Origin: a bacterium
Lineage (GTDB): Bacteria; Oederibacteriota; JAAXVQ01; JAUVAV01
DNA length: 36,397 nt
Direction: 5' to 3'
Assembly: GCA_021108215.1 (NCBI GenBank)
Contig: JAIORK010000047.1
Span: 1-36,397, forward strand
The translations under genes were made by a program, and so were the position numbers. Below the pieces are notes generated by a model. The model was given only the letters and a program-made list of their open reading frames with translations, was not told the DNA's origin and searched no databases. Of this stretch, positions 23,880 to 32,786 are shown piece by piece. Position 1 is the first letter of the stretch; each line of letters starts with the position of its first letter.

Positions 23880-25631
23880 CTAGTCGTCATCCAGCACCTC
23901 GGTTTTTTCATTGATTTTCAACAACGCCTCAATATCCCGGCTGGTGGAACAGGCCAACGCTTTCTCTGCCAGCTCACGACATTCAGCAAAATAATTTTCC
24001 CGAATACTTTTTTTGATCTGCGGAATAAAAGACGGCTCGGTCGAAAACTCATCCAGCCCCATTCCAACCAGCAACGGTGTCAACAAGGGGTCCGCCGCCA
24101 TCTCACCACACATCCCAACCCACATCCGCTCATTGTGCGCCGCTTGCACCACCTGCTTAATAAGCCGTAAAATGGCGGGATGGAGCGGATTATATAAATA
24201 AGCCACCTTTTCATTAACCCGGTCGGCTGCGATCGTATATTGAATCAAATCATTGGTCCCGATGGAAAAAAAACTCGCTTCACGGGCTAAAAGATCAGCA
24301 GTCATCGCCGCCGCCGGCAGCTCAATCATGATGCCGACCTCCATATTGCGGTCAAAAGAAATTCGCTTCCGGGTCAATTCTTTCTGCGCCTCTTTAATCA
24401 GCGCCTTGGCTTGACGAACCTCTTCAATATCCGCAATCATGGGAAACATAATCTTGATCTTTCCGAAATGCGATGCCCGTAAAATCGCACGCAATTGAAG
24501 TTTAAAAAGATCAGGATGTGCCAAGCAAAGCCGGATGCCGCGCAATCCCAAAAAAGGATTCATCTCAGTCACGGTCCCCAACCGCGAGAAAAATTTATCC
24601 CCCCCCAGATCTAGGGTCCGAATAATAGTCGCGTAGGGCAGACTCTGCCGGGCCACCAATTGATATGCCTCAAATTGTTCGTCTTCACTGGGAAGATCGC
24701 GACGATTCAAATATAAAAATTCCGTTCTAAACAATCCAATTCCCTCAGCACCGTACTTTCTTGCCTGCCTGACATCTTCGGGCAGTTCCAGATTGGCCGC
24801 GACTGTCAATCGATACCCATCCTTGGTAACCGCGGTCATTCCCTTGAGTTTTTTTAATTTGCGCGACATCAACAGCATACGCTGCTGGGCCTGTCGATAT
24901 TTGGTTAAGGTCTTCGCATCCGGATTGATAATCACCTTACCGGCACTTCCATCCACCACCAGTGTATCGCCGTTTTGGACCAACTCGGTGATCGCTTGCA
25001 ATCCCACCACTGCCGGCAACTCCAAAGACCGGGCCATGATGGCAACATGCGAGGTCTTCCCTCCCATATCCGTAACAAAACCAATGACGCGCTCTTTGCG
25101 CATGGTGGTCGTCTGCGACGGGGTTAAATCTTTTGCCACCACAATAACATCCCGTTCAGAGTCGGATAATAATCCGGCCGGTTGGCCGGTCAGATTCCGC
25201 ATCAATCGCGCGCTGACATCATTCACATCGGTTGCCCGTTCTTGTAAATATTCGTCGGAAGATTCCTTGAATTGTGTGACCACCGTCTTGGTGATTTCCT
25301 GTAAAACAAACTCTGCATTATGGCGGCTCAGCCGGATTTCTTCCATCGCAGCCTGAATCAGCATGGGGTCTTGCAGGATATGCAGATAGGCGTTGAATAT
25401 TTCCGCCTCGCTGACCCCCACTTCCCGGGCCACCCGCTGCTTAATGGTCTCGATCTCCTTGCGCGTCGCATCCACCGCCGCCTGAAAGCGCACCAATTCC
25501 TTCTCCACCAGTGACTCAGCAACTCTGGCTTTTTTATACCGCACCTCTTTGGAACCGACCAAGTACGCTGTCCCGATGGTAATTCCCGGCGATGCCGCTA
25601 TCCCTGTATAATCCTTCATTGTCTGGCTCAA
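23880..25631 (-). CDS. ptsI: PTS enzyme I (phosphoenolpyruvate--protein phosphotransferase)
   Basis: The 583-residue protein is full length. An N-terminal HPr-binding and swivelling domain has the phosphorylated His195 in GGKTSHVAIMARSLELPAVVG. A C-terminal PEP-binding barrel carries LFRTEFLYL, IMIELPAA and the active-site MCGEMAADP. It passes phosphate from PEP to HPr. A TTG at 25629-25631 is supported by GGGAG nine bases upstream; ATG 25617-25619 is the alternative start. It follows ptsH by 18 bases. Confidence 0.97.
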   Translation of the reverse strand: MSQTMKDYTGIAASPGITIGTAYLVGSKEVRYKKARVAESLVEKELVRFQAAVDATRKEIETIKQRVAREVGVSEAEIFNAYLHILQDPMLIQAAMEEIRLSRHNAEFVLQEITKTVVTQFKESSDEYLQERATDVNDVSARLMRNLTGQPAGLLSDSERDVIVVAKDLTPSQTTTMRKERVIGFVTDMGGKTSHVAIMARSLELPAVVGLQAITELVQNGDTLVVDGSAGKVIINPDAKTLTKYRQAQQRMLLMSRKLKKLKGMTAVTKDGYRLTVAANLELPEDVRQARKYGAEGIGLFRTEFLYLNRRDLPSEDEQFEAYQLVARQSLPYATIIRTLDLGGDKFFSRLGTVTEMNPFLGLRGIRLCLAHPDLFKLQLRAILRASHFGKIKIMFPMIADIEEVRQAKALIKEAQKELTRKRISFDRNMEVGIMIELPAAAMTADLLAREASFFSIGTNDLIQYTIAADRVNEKVAYLYNPLHPAILRLIKQVVQAAHNERMWVGMCGEMAADPLLTPLLVGMGLDEFSTEPSFIPQIKKSIRENYFAECRELAEKALACSTSRDIEALLKINEKTEVLDDD

Positions 25632-25649
25632 CGTCTTTAACTCCCGTCG

Positions 25650-25919
25650 TTAGTCCTTCTCACCAAAGCGATCTTGAATCAGCGCTGCCAAAGCGTCCGA
25701 TGCCGCCTGTTCATCTGCGCCCTCTGTCACGACTGTGACCTTGGAACCGCATGCTGCGCCGAGCGTCATAAGCCCCATAATACTTTTTGCATTGACCAGG
25801 CGGTCCTCTTTGCGCAGATGGATCTGGCAGGAAAATCGGTTCCCGGTCTCGATAAAAACCGCTGCTGCGCGCAGATGCATTCCCAGCTTATTTTCAATAA
25901 CAACTTCTTTTTCTACCAT
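25650..25919 (-). CDS. ptsH: Phosphocarrier protein HPr
   Basis: This 89-residue protein carries the PEP-dependent phosphorylation site His15 (LGMHLRAAA) and the HprK-dependent regulatory site Ser46 (NAKSIMGL). It can therefore relay phosphate to the mannose-family EIIA and also be switched by HprK/P encoded at 30754-31692. GGAGTGAGG precedes the ATG. The gene lies between the EIID gene and ptsI. Confidence 0.97.
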   Translation of the reverse strand: MVEKEVVIENKLGMHLRAAAVFIETGNRFSCQIHLRKEDRLVNAKSIMGLMTLGAACGSKVTVVTEGADEQAASDALAALIQDRFGEKD

Positions 25920-25940
25920 GTCGCCTCACTCCAAAAAAAA

Positions 25941-26738
25941 TTAAATAACGCCGCTGTACGCGAGAACAACGGCCAGGCCCACCAAACCATAAAAAAGCAG
26001 CGCGGCCGGGATTCCCTTACGCAAACCCAAAAAAAACACACCGGTTGCAGCGGTCAATAACAATGCCCCCGCCCACTGTGCACTCATAAATTTTCCCGCC
26101 GTCAAAAAAACATACACCGCCGCAACCGAACCAAGCGCAACCATAATAAACAACGCAATCCGCTTGGCAATCAATTGCGGGTTAAAACGACGCAAGTCGC
26201 ATGCGATCTCTATCCCCCGCTGATATCCCAATTTCATCCCCCAAAAATGCAACCCAATATGAGGAATCGAAAAGATCGCTAAAAAAAACACCGGCCCCAA
26301 AATTGCCGGCCAAATTTGATTTTGCGGCGCTAAAAATACATACCCGACCCCCACCAGTGCTGCGGCCGGCTTTAGCATGGCCCAAAAAACCGTATCTCCC
26401 AATGCAGCCAAGGGCCCCATCATCCCGGTTTTAATCCGGTGAATGGCTTCTTTTTCAGCTTCGCTTTTTTCTGCGAGATCAACTTCCAACCGAACAATCA
26501 CACCTAAAATAATGGTCGCGCAGTACGGATGTGTATTAAAAAATTCCAGATGCCTTTTCAACATCGCAATCCGGGACTGTTTATCCTTGGCCAACATCCG
26601 CACCAAGGGCACCATGGCAAAAGCAAATCCAAGATTTTGCATTCTCTGAAAATTCCAGCAAGCCTGAAGAAAAAATGCGCGCCAGGCAATCCGTCCCAAT
26701 GGCACTTTTACTTTGTCGACTTGTCCGCTTTTTACCAT
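25941..26738 (-). CDS. PTS mannose/fructose/sorbose-family EIID
   Basis: The 265-residue membrane protein matches EIID. RAFFLQACWNFQRMQNLGFAF opens it, AIHRIKTGMMGPLAALGDTVFW lies mid-protein, and the C-terminus has several hydrophobic helices. It pairs with EIIC to form the sugar pore in the inner membrane. The ATG at 26736-26738 (GGAG seven bases upstream) overlaps the EIIC stop by seven bases; a longer in-frame start would lie inside EIIC. Sugar specificity cannot be read from it. Confidence 0.93.
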   Translation of the reverse strand: MVKSGQVDKVKVPLGRIAWRAFFLQACWNFQRMQNLGFAFAMVPLVRMLAKDKQSRIAMLKRHLEFFNTHPYCATIILGVIVRLEVDLAEKSEAEKEAIHRIKTGMMGPLAALGDTVFWAMLKPAAALVGVGYVFLAPQNQIWPAILGPVFFLAIFSIPHIGLHFWGMKLGYQRGIEIACDLRRFNPQLIAKRIALFIMVALGSVAAVYVFLTAGKFMSAQWAGALLLTAATGVFFLGLRKGIPAALLFYGLVGLAVVLAYSGVI

Positions 26739-27493
26739 GCCCGTCTCCGCCAAGCCAACCCAGCGCCAATGCCAAGAGCTGCCGTAAAAATCAACAACAC
26801 ATTCCCCGGCCATAACCATACCAATCCACCGACAACCAAAAAAGCCGCTCCAATCCACCAATGCGATTCTTCCTTCACAATCAAATCAAGCACCACGGCA
26901 AATGAAAGCATCGGCAAAAACCAAAAAACCCATCCCAGCGCATTCATTACTTTTACCGAAAGCAACGGTGTTAAGCTGCCCAACAAAACCGCCAAAGGCC
27001 CCAGCCACAGAAGATAGAGTAAAAAATTCCTTAAATAAGTACCGAGCAATCCCATCACATTGAGACGTGTCACCCCTGAGAGACCTTCGGATTCAACCAC
27101 CGCTTCGCTTCGCGCCGCCAACCGGCTGTTAAAGTGGCGGACCAAAATATCCAGCTTGCCTGATACAATCCCGGCCGGAATTGCCACACCAAGTGCCAGC
27201 ACCATGGCTGGACCGATGTTCATCGCTGCGGTTTGCATAAAAAAAACAGTCAACGCCGCTGTCATGCCGCCGGTAATCGTATAATCGGACGGTATATACG
27301 CCCCAACAGGAAGAACATTGATCCATAACAACTGGACCATCGCGCCGGCCAAAAGTCCGGTGGGCAAATCCCCCAGCAAGACGCCGAAAATACTGCCGAC
27401 CACCAATGGCTGCGCAAACATAAATTGCCCCACCATGGCATGATCCAATGCCAGCAATGCTCCCAATGCTGAAAGCCAAAGCACCTGCTCCAA
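26732..27493 (-). CDS. PTS mannose/fructose/sorbose-family EIIC
   Basis: The 253-residue integral membrane protein has the EIIC pattern: VVGSIFGVLLGDLPTGLLAGAMVQLLWIN near residue 31, LPVGAYIPSDYTITGGMTAA, and about seven further hydrophobic segments. It forms the substrate channel with EIID. It starts at TTG 27491-27493, preceded by AAGGAGG at five bases, and lies between the EIIB and EIID genes. Confidence 0.92.
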   Translation of the reverse strand: MEQVLWLSALGALLALDHAMVGQFMFAQPLVVGSIFGVLLGDLPTGLLAGAMVQLLWINVLPVGAYIPSDYTITGGMTAALTVFFMQTAAMNIGPAMVLALGVAIPAGIVSGKLDILVRHFNSRLAARSEAVVESEGLSGVTRLNVMGLLGTYLRNFLLYLLWLGPLAVLLGSLTPLLSVKVMNALGWVFWFLPMLSFAVVLDLIVKEESHWWIGAAFLVVGGLVWLWPGNVLLIFTAALGIGAGLAWRRRAW

Positions 27494-27524
27494 TAAAACC
27501 TCCTTACCGGCCTACCCGGCCGGT

Positions 27525-28010
27525 TTAGACTAAGAGAAACTTTTTAATATCTACCGGCTCATCGGTAGGGACCATCTGAATACTTATCGTCAACCCTTGT
27601 GAAAGCAGGTTTCTGAAATTTTCCTTGTCCTCATCATTGATGGCGACCGCCTGCATAATTTGTTTTTTTCCCGCACTATAACGCAGGCCGCCCACATTAA
27701 TTTTTTCCAATTTCAACCCGCTTTGCATGATGCGGACCACATCCTTGATTGAAGAAAGCAGCAGCAACACCCGTTTGCCCTGAAATTCCGGGGAGGCACA
27801 CCGCGCAACCGCTTCTTTGACCTTACAAATTTCCACGCCAAACGCCGGCGTCGCCGCCATCTCCATCAAACTCCGTTGTAGGGCATCCTCGGCCACAGTG
27901 TCATCCGCCACCATAATCACATCGGGAGAAACCACCTTGACCCAACCAACCGCCACCTGCCCGTGTATCAAGCGATCATCAATCCGCACCAAAACAAATT
28001 CAACCGACAT
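27525..28010 (-). CDS. PTS mannose/fructose/sorbose-family EIIB
   Basis: The 161-residue cytoplasmic protein has the family signature RIDDRLIHGQVAVGWVK with the phosphorylated His16, and KVKEAVARCASPEFQGKRVLLL in the middle. It accepts phosphate from EIIA and passes it to the sugar during transport through EIIC-EIID. AAGGAT lies before the ATG. Confidence 0.94.
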   Translation of the reverse strand: MSVEFVLVRIDDRLIHGQVAVGWVKVVSPDVIMVADDTVAEDALQRSLMEMAATPAFGVEICKVKEAVARCASPEFQGKRVLLLLSSIKDVVRIMQSGLKLEKINVGGLRYSAGKKQIMQAVAINDEDKENFRNLLSQGLTISIQMVPTDEPVDIKKFLLV

Positions 28011-28070
28011 ATCCAGATATCCTTTGTGTAAAAAAATTCACAAGCGCTATCGCAGCCCCGACCGGAGTCA

Positions 28071-28469
28071 CTATTTCAATAATTCATTCGCAACCAATAT
28101 GGCTTTTTTTCCTTTTTCGTTCACAAACGCGGTCAATTGCCCAAGACTCATCAACGAGCGGTGGGTGACCGCTTCAATCAACATCGGGAGATTCACGCCG
28201 GTGACAACAGTAAAATTCCATTTTTCAGAAAGTGCCAACGCCACATTGCTGGGTGTCCCGCCAAACATATCCACCAGAAGCAATGTCTCTTCACCCTCCT
28301 GCTGTGCAGGTAAAATAACCGCTTCCAATTTACCCACCAGATCCTCAATCCCTTCATGCATTTCCAGACAAACCGGTACCAAAGACGCTTGTTTGCCGAC
28401 AATTAATTCTGTGGTCGTCACAAGTTCCATGGCCAAATGCCCGTGTGTGGTGATGATAATTTGGATCAT
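28071..28469 (-). CDS. PTS mannose/fructose/sorbose-family EIIA
   Basis: The 132-residue protein has the EIIA-Man active site TTHGHLA with His9, VGKQASLVPVC, and the LLVDMFGGTPSNVAL motif at about 66-80. It accepts phosphate from HPr. In some diderms with an incomplete transporter this EIIA has a regulatory role, but here EIIB, EIIC and EIID are all present. It sits between yvcK and the EIIB gene, with GAAGGCGGG upstream of its ATG. Confidence 0.93.
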   Translation of the reverse strand: MIQIIITTHGHLAMELVTTTELIVGKQASLVPVCLEMHEGIEDLVGKLEAVILPAQQEGEETLLLVDMFGGTPSNVALALSEKWNFTVVTGVNLPMLIEAVTHRSLMSLGQLTAFVNEKGKKAILVANELLK

Positions 28470-28530
28470 GTGTGTCCCGCCTTCACAACTTCAGTTATGA
28501 ATAAACAATTTATCAAAAATCAGCATCATA

Positions 28531-29865
28531 TTAAATCACAATCAACTTTAAAATAACCCGGGCCAAACGCTGCGGATCATGCCGGAAATGATCTTTTCCC
28601 CGAGCCAGACGTGAACGAATCAACGTAACGCCCATCTCGTCCAACCGAGCGGCATCCTCTGCTCTGGCAAGCACCGGCTCCGCATTGCTTTGCCCGTATC
28701 GGCGCAGTATATCCTGACTCGGCACTTCCGTATTGGCCAATGCAAACTGGATAATATCCGGCCGCGTGTGTTCCCGGACAGCCTGGACATGGTCCACCAC
28801 GCTCATCTTGTCCGTCTCCCCCGGCTGGGTCATCACATTACAAACAAATAGCTTCACTGCCCGGGAACCGGCGATATCATCCGCCAATCCATCCATCAGA
28901 AGATTTGGCAGAATACTGGTATACAAACTTCCCGGCCCCATGATAATGGCATCCGCCTCCGCAATAGCCTCACGCACTTCCGCCGAAGGCTTCACCTTGG
29001 CCGGCACCAGCCGCAACCGCTTGATGGGCTGTCGGCTCCGGCCGATCTTCGACTCCCCTTTAACAATGCTGCCATCCAACAACTCCGCTTCCAGACCCAC
29101 CGAATCAAGTGTCACCGGCAATACCTGGCCGCTTACTGCCAAAACCTGGCTGGCTGCCTGAACACCGGTGGCAAAATCCCCGGTAATTTCACCCAGCGCG
29201 GTAATAAAAAGATTCCCAAACGAATGCCCTTCAATCCCGCTCCCCCGGCCTTTAAAGCGATGTTGAAAAAGCTGGCTCATGAGCGGGCTGGTCTCCGCCA
29301 TGGCGACGAGGCAGTTGCGCAGATCACCGGGCGGCAGTGTCTTATACTCCCGGCGCAACCTGCCGGAGCTGCCGCCATCATCCGCCATGGTGACGACCGC
29401 AGTAATATTCGCGCTAAACTCCTTTAATCCGGATAACAATGCCGGCAGACCGGTGCCGCCGCCGATCGCCACCAATTTGGGCCCGCGCTTAAGCCGCAGG
29501 CGTTTCAATGCCACGGTCGCATATTCTTTTTCCCGCGCCGGCATCAACACCGTCAGGATGGAATACAAACTGCGGCGGAAAGCCAGTACCGCGCCGGTCA
29601 CACCAAGCACCAATAACAAAAAATCAATAAAGCGCAGACTTTGAATCTGTTTGGCCAAAGGCCGGTAATCAATAACCCGGACCTCAAAATTTCTAAAAAC
29701 ATCCCCCATCATTCCCGAGACACCCACCCCGATAACCACTGCAGACAAAATAAGCAGGATAAGCCAGCGCTTTAAACGGACCCCGGGATAGAGCCAGCGC
29801 CAAGCCAGCCGCCGCTCCCAGCGCGGATTTAACTGTCGTTTTGCTTTTGAGGTTTTACGTGCCAT
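28531..29865 (-). CDS. yvcK: Membrane-anchored YvcK/CofD-family protein
   Basis: The 444-residue protein joins an N-terminal part with two hydrophobic helices (about 33-52 and 79-96) to a YvcK domain (about 128-440), with AIGGGTGLPALLSGLK at 133-148, TMADDGGSSGRLR and ILPNLLMDGLADDI. YvcK of firmicutes is about 320 residues, cytosolic, binds UDP-sugars and is tied to cell-wall and gluconeogenic growth; here it should be held at the membrane. ATG 29863-29865 follows GGGGAG and overlaps rapZ by 11 bases; rapZ-yvcK neighbours are common in firmicutes. Confidence 0.9.
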   Translation of the reverse strand: MARKTSKAKRQLNPRWERRLAWRWLYPGVRLKRWLILLILSAVVIGVGVSGMMGDVFRNFEVRVIDYRPLAKQIQSLRFIDFLLLVLGVTGAVLAFRRSLYSILTVLMPAREKEYATVALKRLRLKRGPKLVAIGGGTGLPALLSGLKEFSANITAVVTMADDGGSSGRLRREYKTLPPGDLRNCLVAMAETSPLMSQLFQHRFKGRGSGIEGHSFGNLFITALGEITGDFATGVQAASQVLAVSGQVLPVTLDSVGLEAELLDGSIVKGESKIGRSRQPIKRLRLVPAKVKPSAEVREAIAEADAIIMGPGSLYTSILPNLLMDGLADDIAGSRAVKLFVCNVMTQPGETDKMSVVDHVQAVREHTRPDIIQFALANTEVPSQDILRRYGQSNAEPVLARAEDAARLDEMGVTLIRSRLARGKDHFRHDPQRLARVILKLIVI

Positions 29866-30727
29866 GCGTCTCCCCGCATTTCCGTCCCAACTCACGATGA
29901 TAAACAAGTGTATCACCGGCCAAACGTTTTTTCAGTGCATTGGCCATCACCACGGAGCGATGCTGTCCGCCGGTACATCCAAATGCAAAATGCAAGGTTG
30001 CTTTTCCTTCACGGACATAGTGAGGAATCAATCGTTTCAGCATGCCGGCGATGCTCTCAAGTGTCTTGCCTGCTTCCGGTTGCTGCATAACATAATTTTG
30101 TACTTTACGCTGCATCCCGGTACTTTTTTTCAATGCCGTGACATAAAAGGGATTAGGCAAAAAGCGCACATCAAAAATAAAATCCGCATCCTGCGGAAGT
30201 CCGAATTTATAGCCAAAACTGCTGACCGTAACATGCATTTTTCTTTGTCCGCGATTCAACCAGGCGGCCAACTGTCGGCGCAATTCAGGCGGTGTCAAAC
30301 GCGTGGTATCAATAATCAGATCAGCGCTTTCCCGCAACCACGCCAATTGCCGGCGCTCAGAACGAATCCGATCATGAAATGTTTTCTTGCCGCGCAGTGG
30401 ATGAGGACGCCGGGTCTCGGCAAACCGGCGGATCAATTCATTCTCTGCGGCTTCCAGGAAAATGATGCCAAAACTGGTTTTCCCGGTACGCAATGTCTGC
30501 AACGCCTGTTGCAAATCTTCCATAAATATCTGAGAACGAACATCCACCCCGACCGCCAAGGATGCCGTCGCGCCATTACTTTTTTTCAACAGCGCGATCC
30601 CCTGGGTCAAGAGCGGTGCCGGCAAATTATCCACGCAAAAATATCCGAAATCTTCAAGTTGATACAGCACATGATGTTTGCCTGCACCGGAAAGCCCGGT
30701 GACCAAAAGCAGTTTCTTTTTTTGCAC
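29855..30727 (-). CDS. rapZ: RapZ family nucleotide-binding protein (RNase adapter)
   Basis: The 290-residue protein has the RapZ/YvcJ N-terminal kinase-like domain, with the loop TGLSGAGKHH at about 10-19, LEDFGYFCVDNLP at 24-36, and RRPHPL around 114. The C-terminal domain carries SFGYKFGLP, DVRFLPNPF and FAFGCTGGQHRSV. E. coli RapZ senses glucosamine-6-phosphate and delivers GlmZ RNA to RNase E. The P-loop is odd: His18 replaces the usual Ser/Thr after the lysine. I chose GTG 30725-30727 with TGAGG five bases ahead; an ATG at 30778 inside hprK gives 17 more, atypical residues. Confidence 0.9.
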   Translation of the reverse strand: MQKKKLLLVTGLSGAGKHHVLYQLEDFGYFCVDNLPAPLLTQGIALLKKSNGATASLAVGVDVRSQIFMEDLQQALQTLRTGKTSFGIIFLEAAENELIRRFAETRRPHPLRGKKTFHDRIRSERRQLAWLRESADLIIDTTRLTPPELRRQLAAWLNRGQRKMHVTVSSFGYKFGLPQDADFIFDVRFLPNPFYVTALKKSTGMQRKVQNYVMQQPEAGKTLESIAGMLKRLIPHYVREGKATLHFAFGCTGGQHRSVVMANALKKRLAGDTLVYHRELGRKCGETHGT

Positions 30728-30753
30728 ATTAGCCTCACAAGGGTGACGGCGCC

Positions 30754-31692
30754 TTAGCGCTCGTCGTTTTGCATCCATGAAATCAATGTTTTGTTGAATT
30801 CTTTCGCTGTGTGGTGGCCGCTCTTTTTCAACCGCTGGTTCATTGCAGCGACCTCGATGATAATTGAAAGGTTGCGTCCGGGACGGACCGGGATAATAAT
30901 ACGCGGCAAATCAGTGCCTATAATCGTGTAGGTTAATTCATCAAGACCCAAACGGTCGTATTCCTTTTTATCATCCCATTCCTCGATGGTGGTGACCAAT
31001 TCAATACGTTTCCGGTCGCGAATGGCCCCAATGCCAAATAAGTTTTTAATATTAATAATGCCCAAACCACGAATTTCCATATGATGGCGGATCAGCTCCG
31101 GACCGGATCCCATCAGAATTCTCTCAGCGGTTCGCTTGATGTCCACCAGATCATCCGCCACCAAACGATGTCCGCGCTCAACCAAATCAAGCGCACACTC
31201 GCTCTTGCCAATACCGCTTTTGCCTAAAATCAAAACGCCTATGCCGTAGACATCCACCAGCGTACCGTGCAATGACGTTTCCGGTGCCAATTTATCTTCC
31301 AGGTAAATGGTAAGTTCGGCAATCAGTTTTGTGGTAGGCATTTCCGATGTAAAAACCGGAACATTTTTCCCCTCAACCGCCAGTAACAATTCTTCAGGTG
31401 GTTCAAGCCCCTGGGTGATGACAAAACAGCAAACATCCCATTCCAACAATTTCCGGAAAAGCATTTTCACATGCTCTTTCCCCAGTCCCTGTAAAAAAGA
31501 AAGCTCCGTCCGTCCCAAAACCTGAATACGCTCAAAAGCAAAATAATCAAAATATCCGGCCAGGGCCAATCCGGGCCGGTTGATGTCCGGTACCATGATT
31601 TTACGGGAAAGACCTTCCCGGCCGGCGACAAGCTCCAAAGAAAGTCTGTCTTTTTGCTCTAAATAGAGTTCTTCAACAAGTAGGTTAATCAT
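30754..31692 (-). CDS. hprK: HPr kinase/phosphorylase
   Basis: The 312-residue protein is a complete HprK/P. An N-terminal domain covers 1-130, then HGTLVDVYGIGVLILGKSGIGKSECAL with the P-loop at 157-164, then DLVDIKR and the family signature EIRGLGIINIKNLFG. It phosphorylates or dephosphorylates HPr at Ser46, and the ptsH in this window has that Ser. It follows ptsN by 30 bases and the next gene is rapZ. Confidence 0.97.
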   Translation of the reverse strand: MINLLVEELYLEQKDRLSLELVAGREGLSRKIMVPDINRPGLALAGYFDYFAFERIQVLGRTELSFLQGLGKEHVKMLFRKLLEWDVCCFVITQGLEPPEELLLAVEGKNVPVFTSEMPTTKLIAELTIYLEDKLAPETSLHGTLVDVYGIGVLILGKSGIGKSECALDLVERGHRLVADDLVDIKRTAERILMGSGPELIRHHMEIRGLGIINIKNLFGIGAIRDRKRIELVTTIEEWDDKKEYDRLGLDELTYTIIGTDLPRIIIPVRPGRNLSIIIEVAAMNQRLKKSGHHTAKEFNKTLISWMQNDER

Positions 31693-31722
31693 AAGAAGAC
31701 CATCACCAGCCGTATGCCCGGC

Positions 31723-32187
31723 TTAGTGAGTGGCTTTCTCCTCCTCTTGAATAATCTTCACAACTTCTCCAGTACTTTGGGATGCCGTCAGTTTACGACG
31801 AATGTATTTATCCTTGAGCAGTCCTGAAATACGTGCGAGCGCTTTCAAGTGGGCACCGGCTGTTCCTTCCGGCGCAACCAACAGAAAGAAAATATAAACC
31901 GGTTCACCATCCAACGCCTCAAACGGGATGCCGGTTTTCGATAATCCAAATGCAGCCGTCAATTCCTTGACCGTATCGGATTTTCCGTGAGGAATGGCGA
32001 TTCCCTGGCCAATACCGGTTGACCCCAATTCTTCACGTTCCAACAAAATCTGAACCATTTTCTTTTTGTCGCTCACATTGCCGCCGTCGACCAAAACTTC
32101 GACCAACTCTTCAATGACCTCTTTTTTGTTCTTAGCCTTGAGATCGACGGTAATGTTTTTTTCAGACAAAAAATCCATAATACGCAT
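31723..32187 (-). CDS. ptsN: PTS EIIA-Ntr family regulator PtsN
   Basis: The 154-residue protein has the EIIA-fructose/nitrogen fold, with the phosphorylated His67 in GIGQGIAIPHGKSD and VYIFFLLVAPEGTAGAHLKALA. PtsN proteins regulate potassium uptake and nitrogen- and sigma54-linked functions by phosphorylation state. AAAGGAGG lies eight bases before the ATG. Its place between hpf and hprK is the classic rpoN-linked arrangement. Confidence 0.95.
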   Translation of the reverse strand: MRIMDFLSEKNITVDLKAKNKKEVIEELVEVLVDGGNVSDKKKMVQILLEREELGSTGIGQGIAIPHGKSDTVKELTAAFGLSKTGIPFEALDGEPVYIFFLLVAPEGTAGAHLKALARISGLLKDKYIRRKLTASQSTGEVVKIIQEEEKATH

Positions 32188-32221
32188 TTCGTGCGCCTCC
32201 TTTAAACTTAACCCTTACTGG

Positions 32222-32755
32222 TTATTCTTTTACAATCAATTTAAATGTGCCGTCTTTCTTTTTCGTCAAAACCGCCAACTGTTCGGTTTCGACATCTTCA
32301 AAAACCAGATACGTCGTACGCATGGCCTGTAGCTGCATCACAGCTTCTTCCTGTGTCATGGGTTTGCCCGCCACAGTATCCACTTCAATCACGGGTTCGC
32401 CGCCCGGCTCCGGTTTGCGTACCGGTTTTTTCGAAGAACGCTTTAGCGGATAGCGTGTCCCTGATGTTTTGACATCCGTTAATTTCTCATGCTGGCGCAT
32501 GAGTTGTCGACCAATTTTTTCCGCGATGAGGTCGACCGATTGATACATATCTTTGGTAATTTGCTTACCGGTGGCGGCATAGGGTCCGTCCTTGACGATA
32601 ACCTCAACCTGGTGGCGGTATCCTTCCACCGACAGGATGACATCCACCGTCGCATTGGCACCTAAAAAAGTCGACCATTTTTTAAACCGCTTCCTGACAT
32701 ATTGATTGAAGGCCTTGGTTATTTCAATATGTCGTCCCGTAATCAGCAGCTTCAT
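32222..32755 (-). CDS. hpf: Ribosome hibernation-promoting factor, long form
   Basis: The 177-residue protein has the S30AE/RaiA domain (about 1-100; KLLITGRHIEITKAFNQYV) and, after a short basic linker, a C-terminal dimerisation domain (about 122-177; PMTQEEAVMQLQAMRTTYLVFED). Long HPF joins 70S ribosomes into inactive 100S dimers in slow growth. AAGGAGG precedes the ATG. It is the second gene of the rpoN operon. Confidence 0.96.
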   Translation of the reverse strand: MKLLITGRHIEITKAFNQYVRKRFKKWSTFLGANATVDVILSVEGYRHQVEVIVKDGPYAATGKQITKDMYQSVDLIAEKIGRQLMRQHEKLTDVKTSGTRYPLKRSSKKPVRKPEPGGEPVIEVDTVAGKPMTQEEAVMQLQAMRTTYLVFEDVETEQLAVLTKKKDGTFKLIVKE

Positions 32756-32786
32756 GATGAATGCCTCCTTGAGTTTGGCTTAACCC

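Noticed and set aside
29864-30757. 297-codon plus-strand open frame
   Set aside because: It is exactly antisense to rapZ, has no domain, and the minus strand encodes a well-conserved protein.
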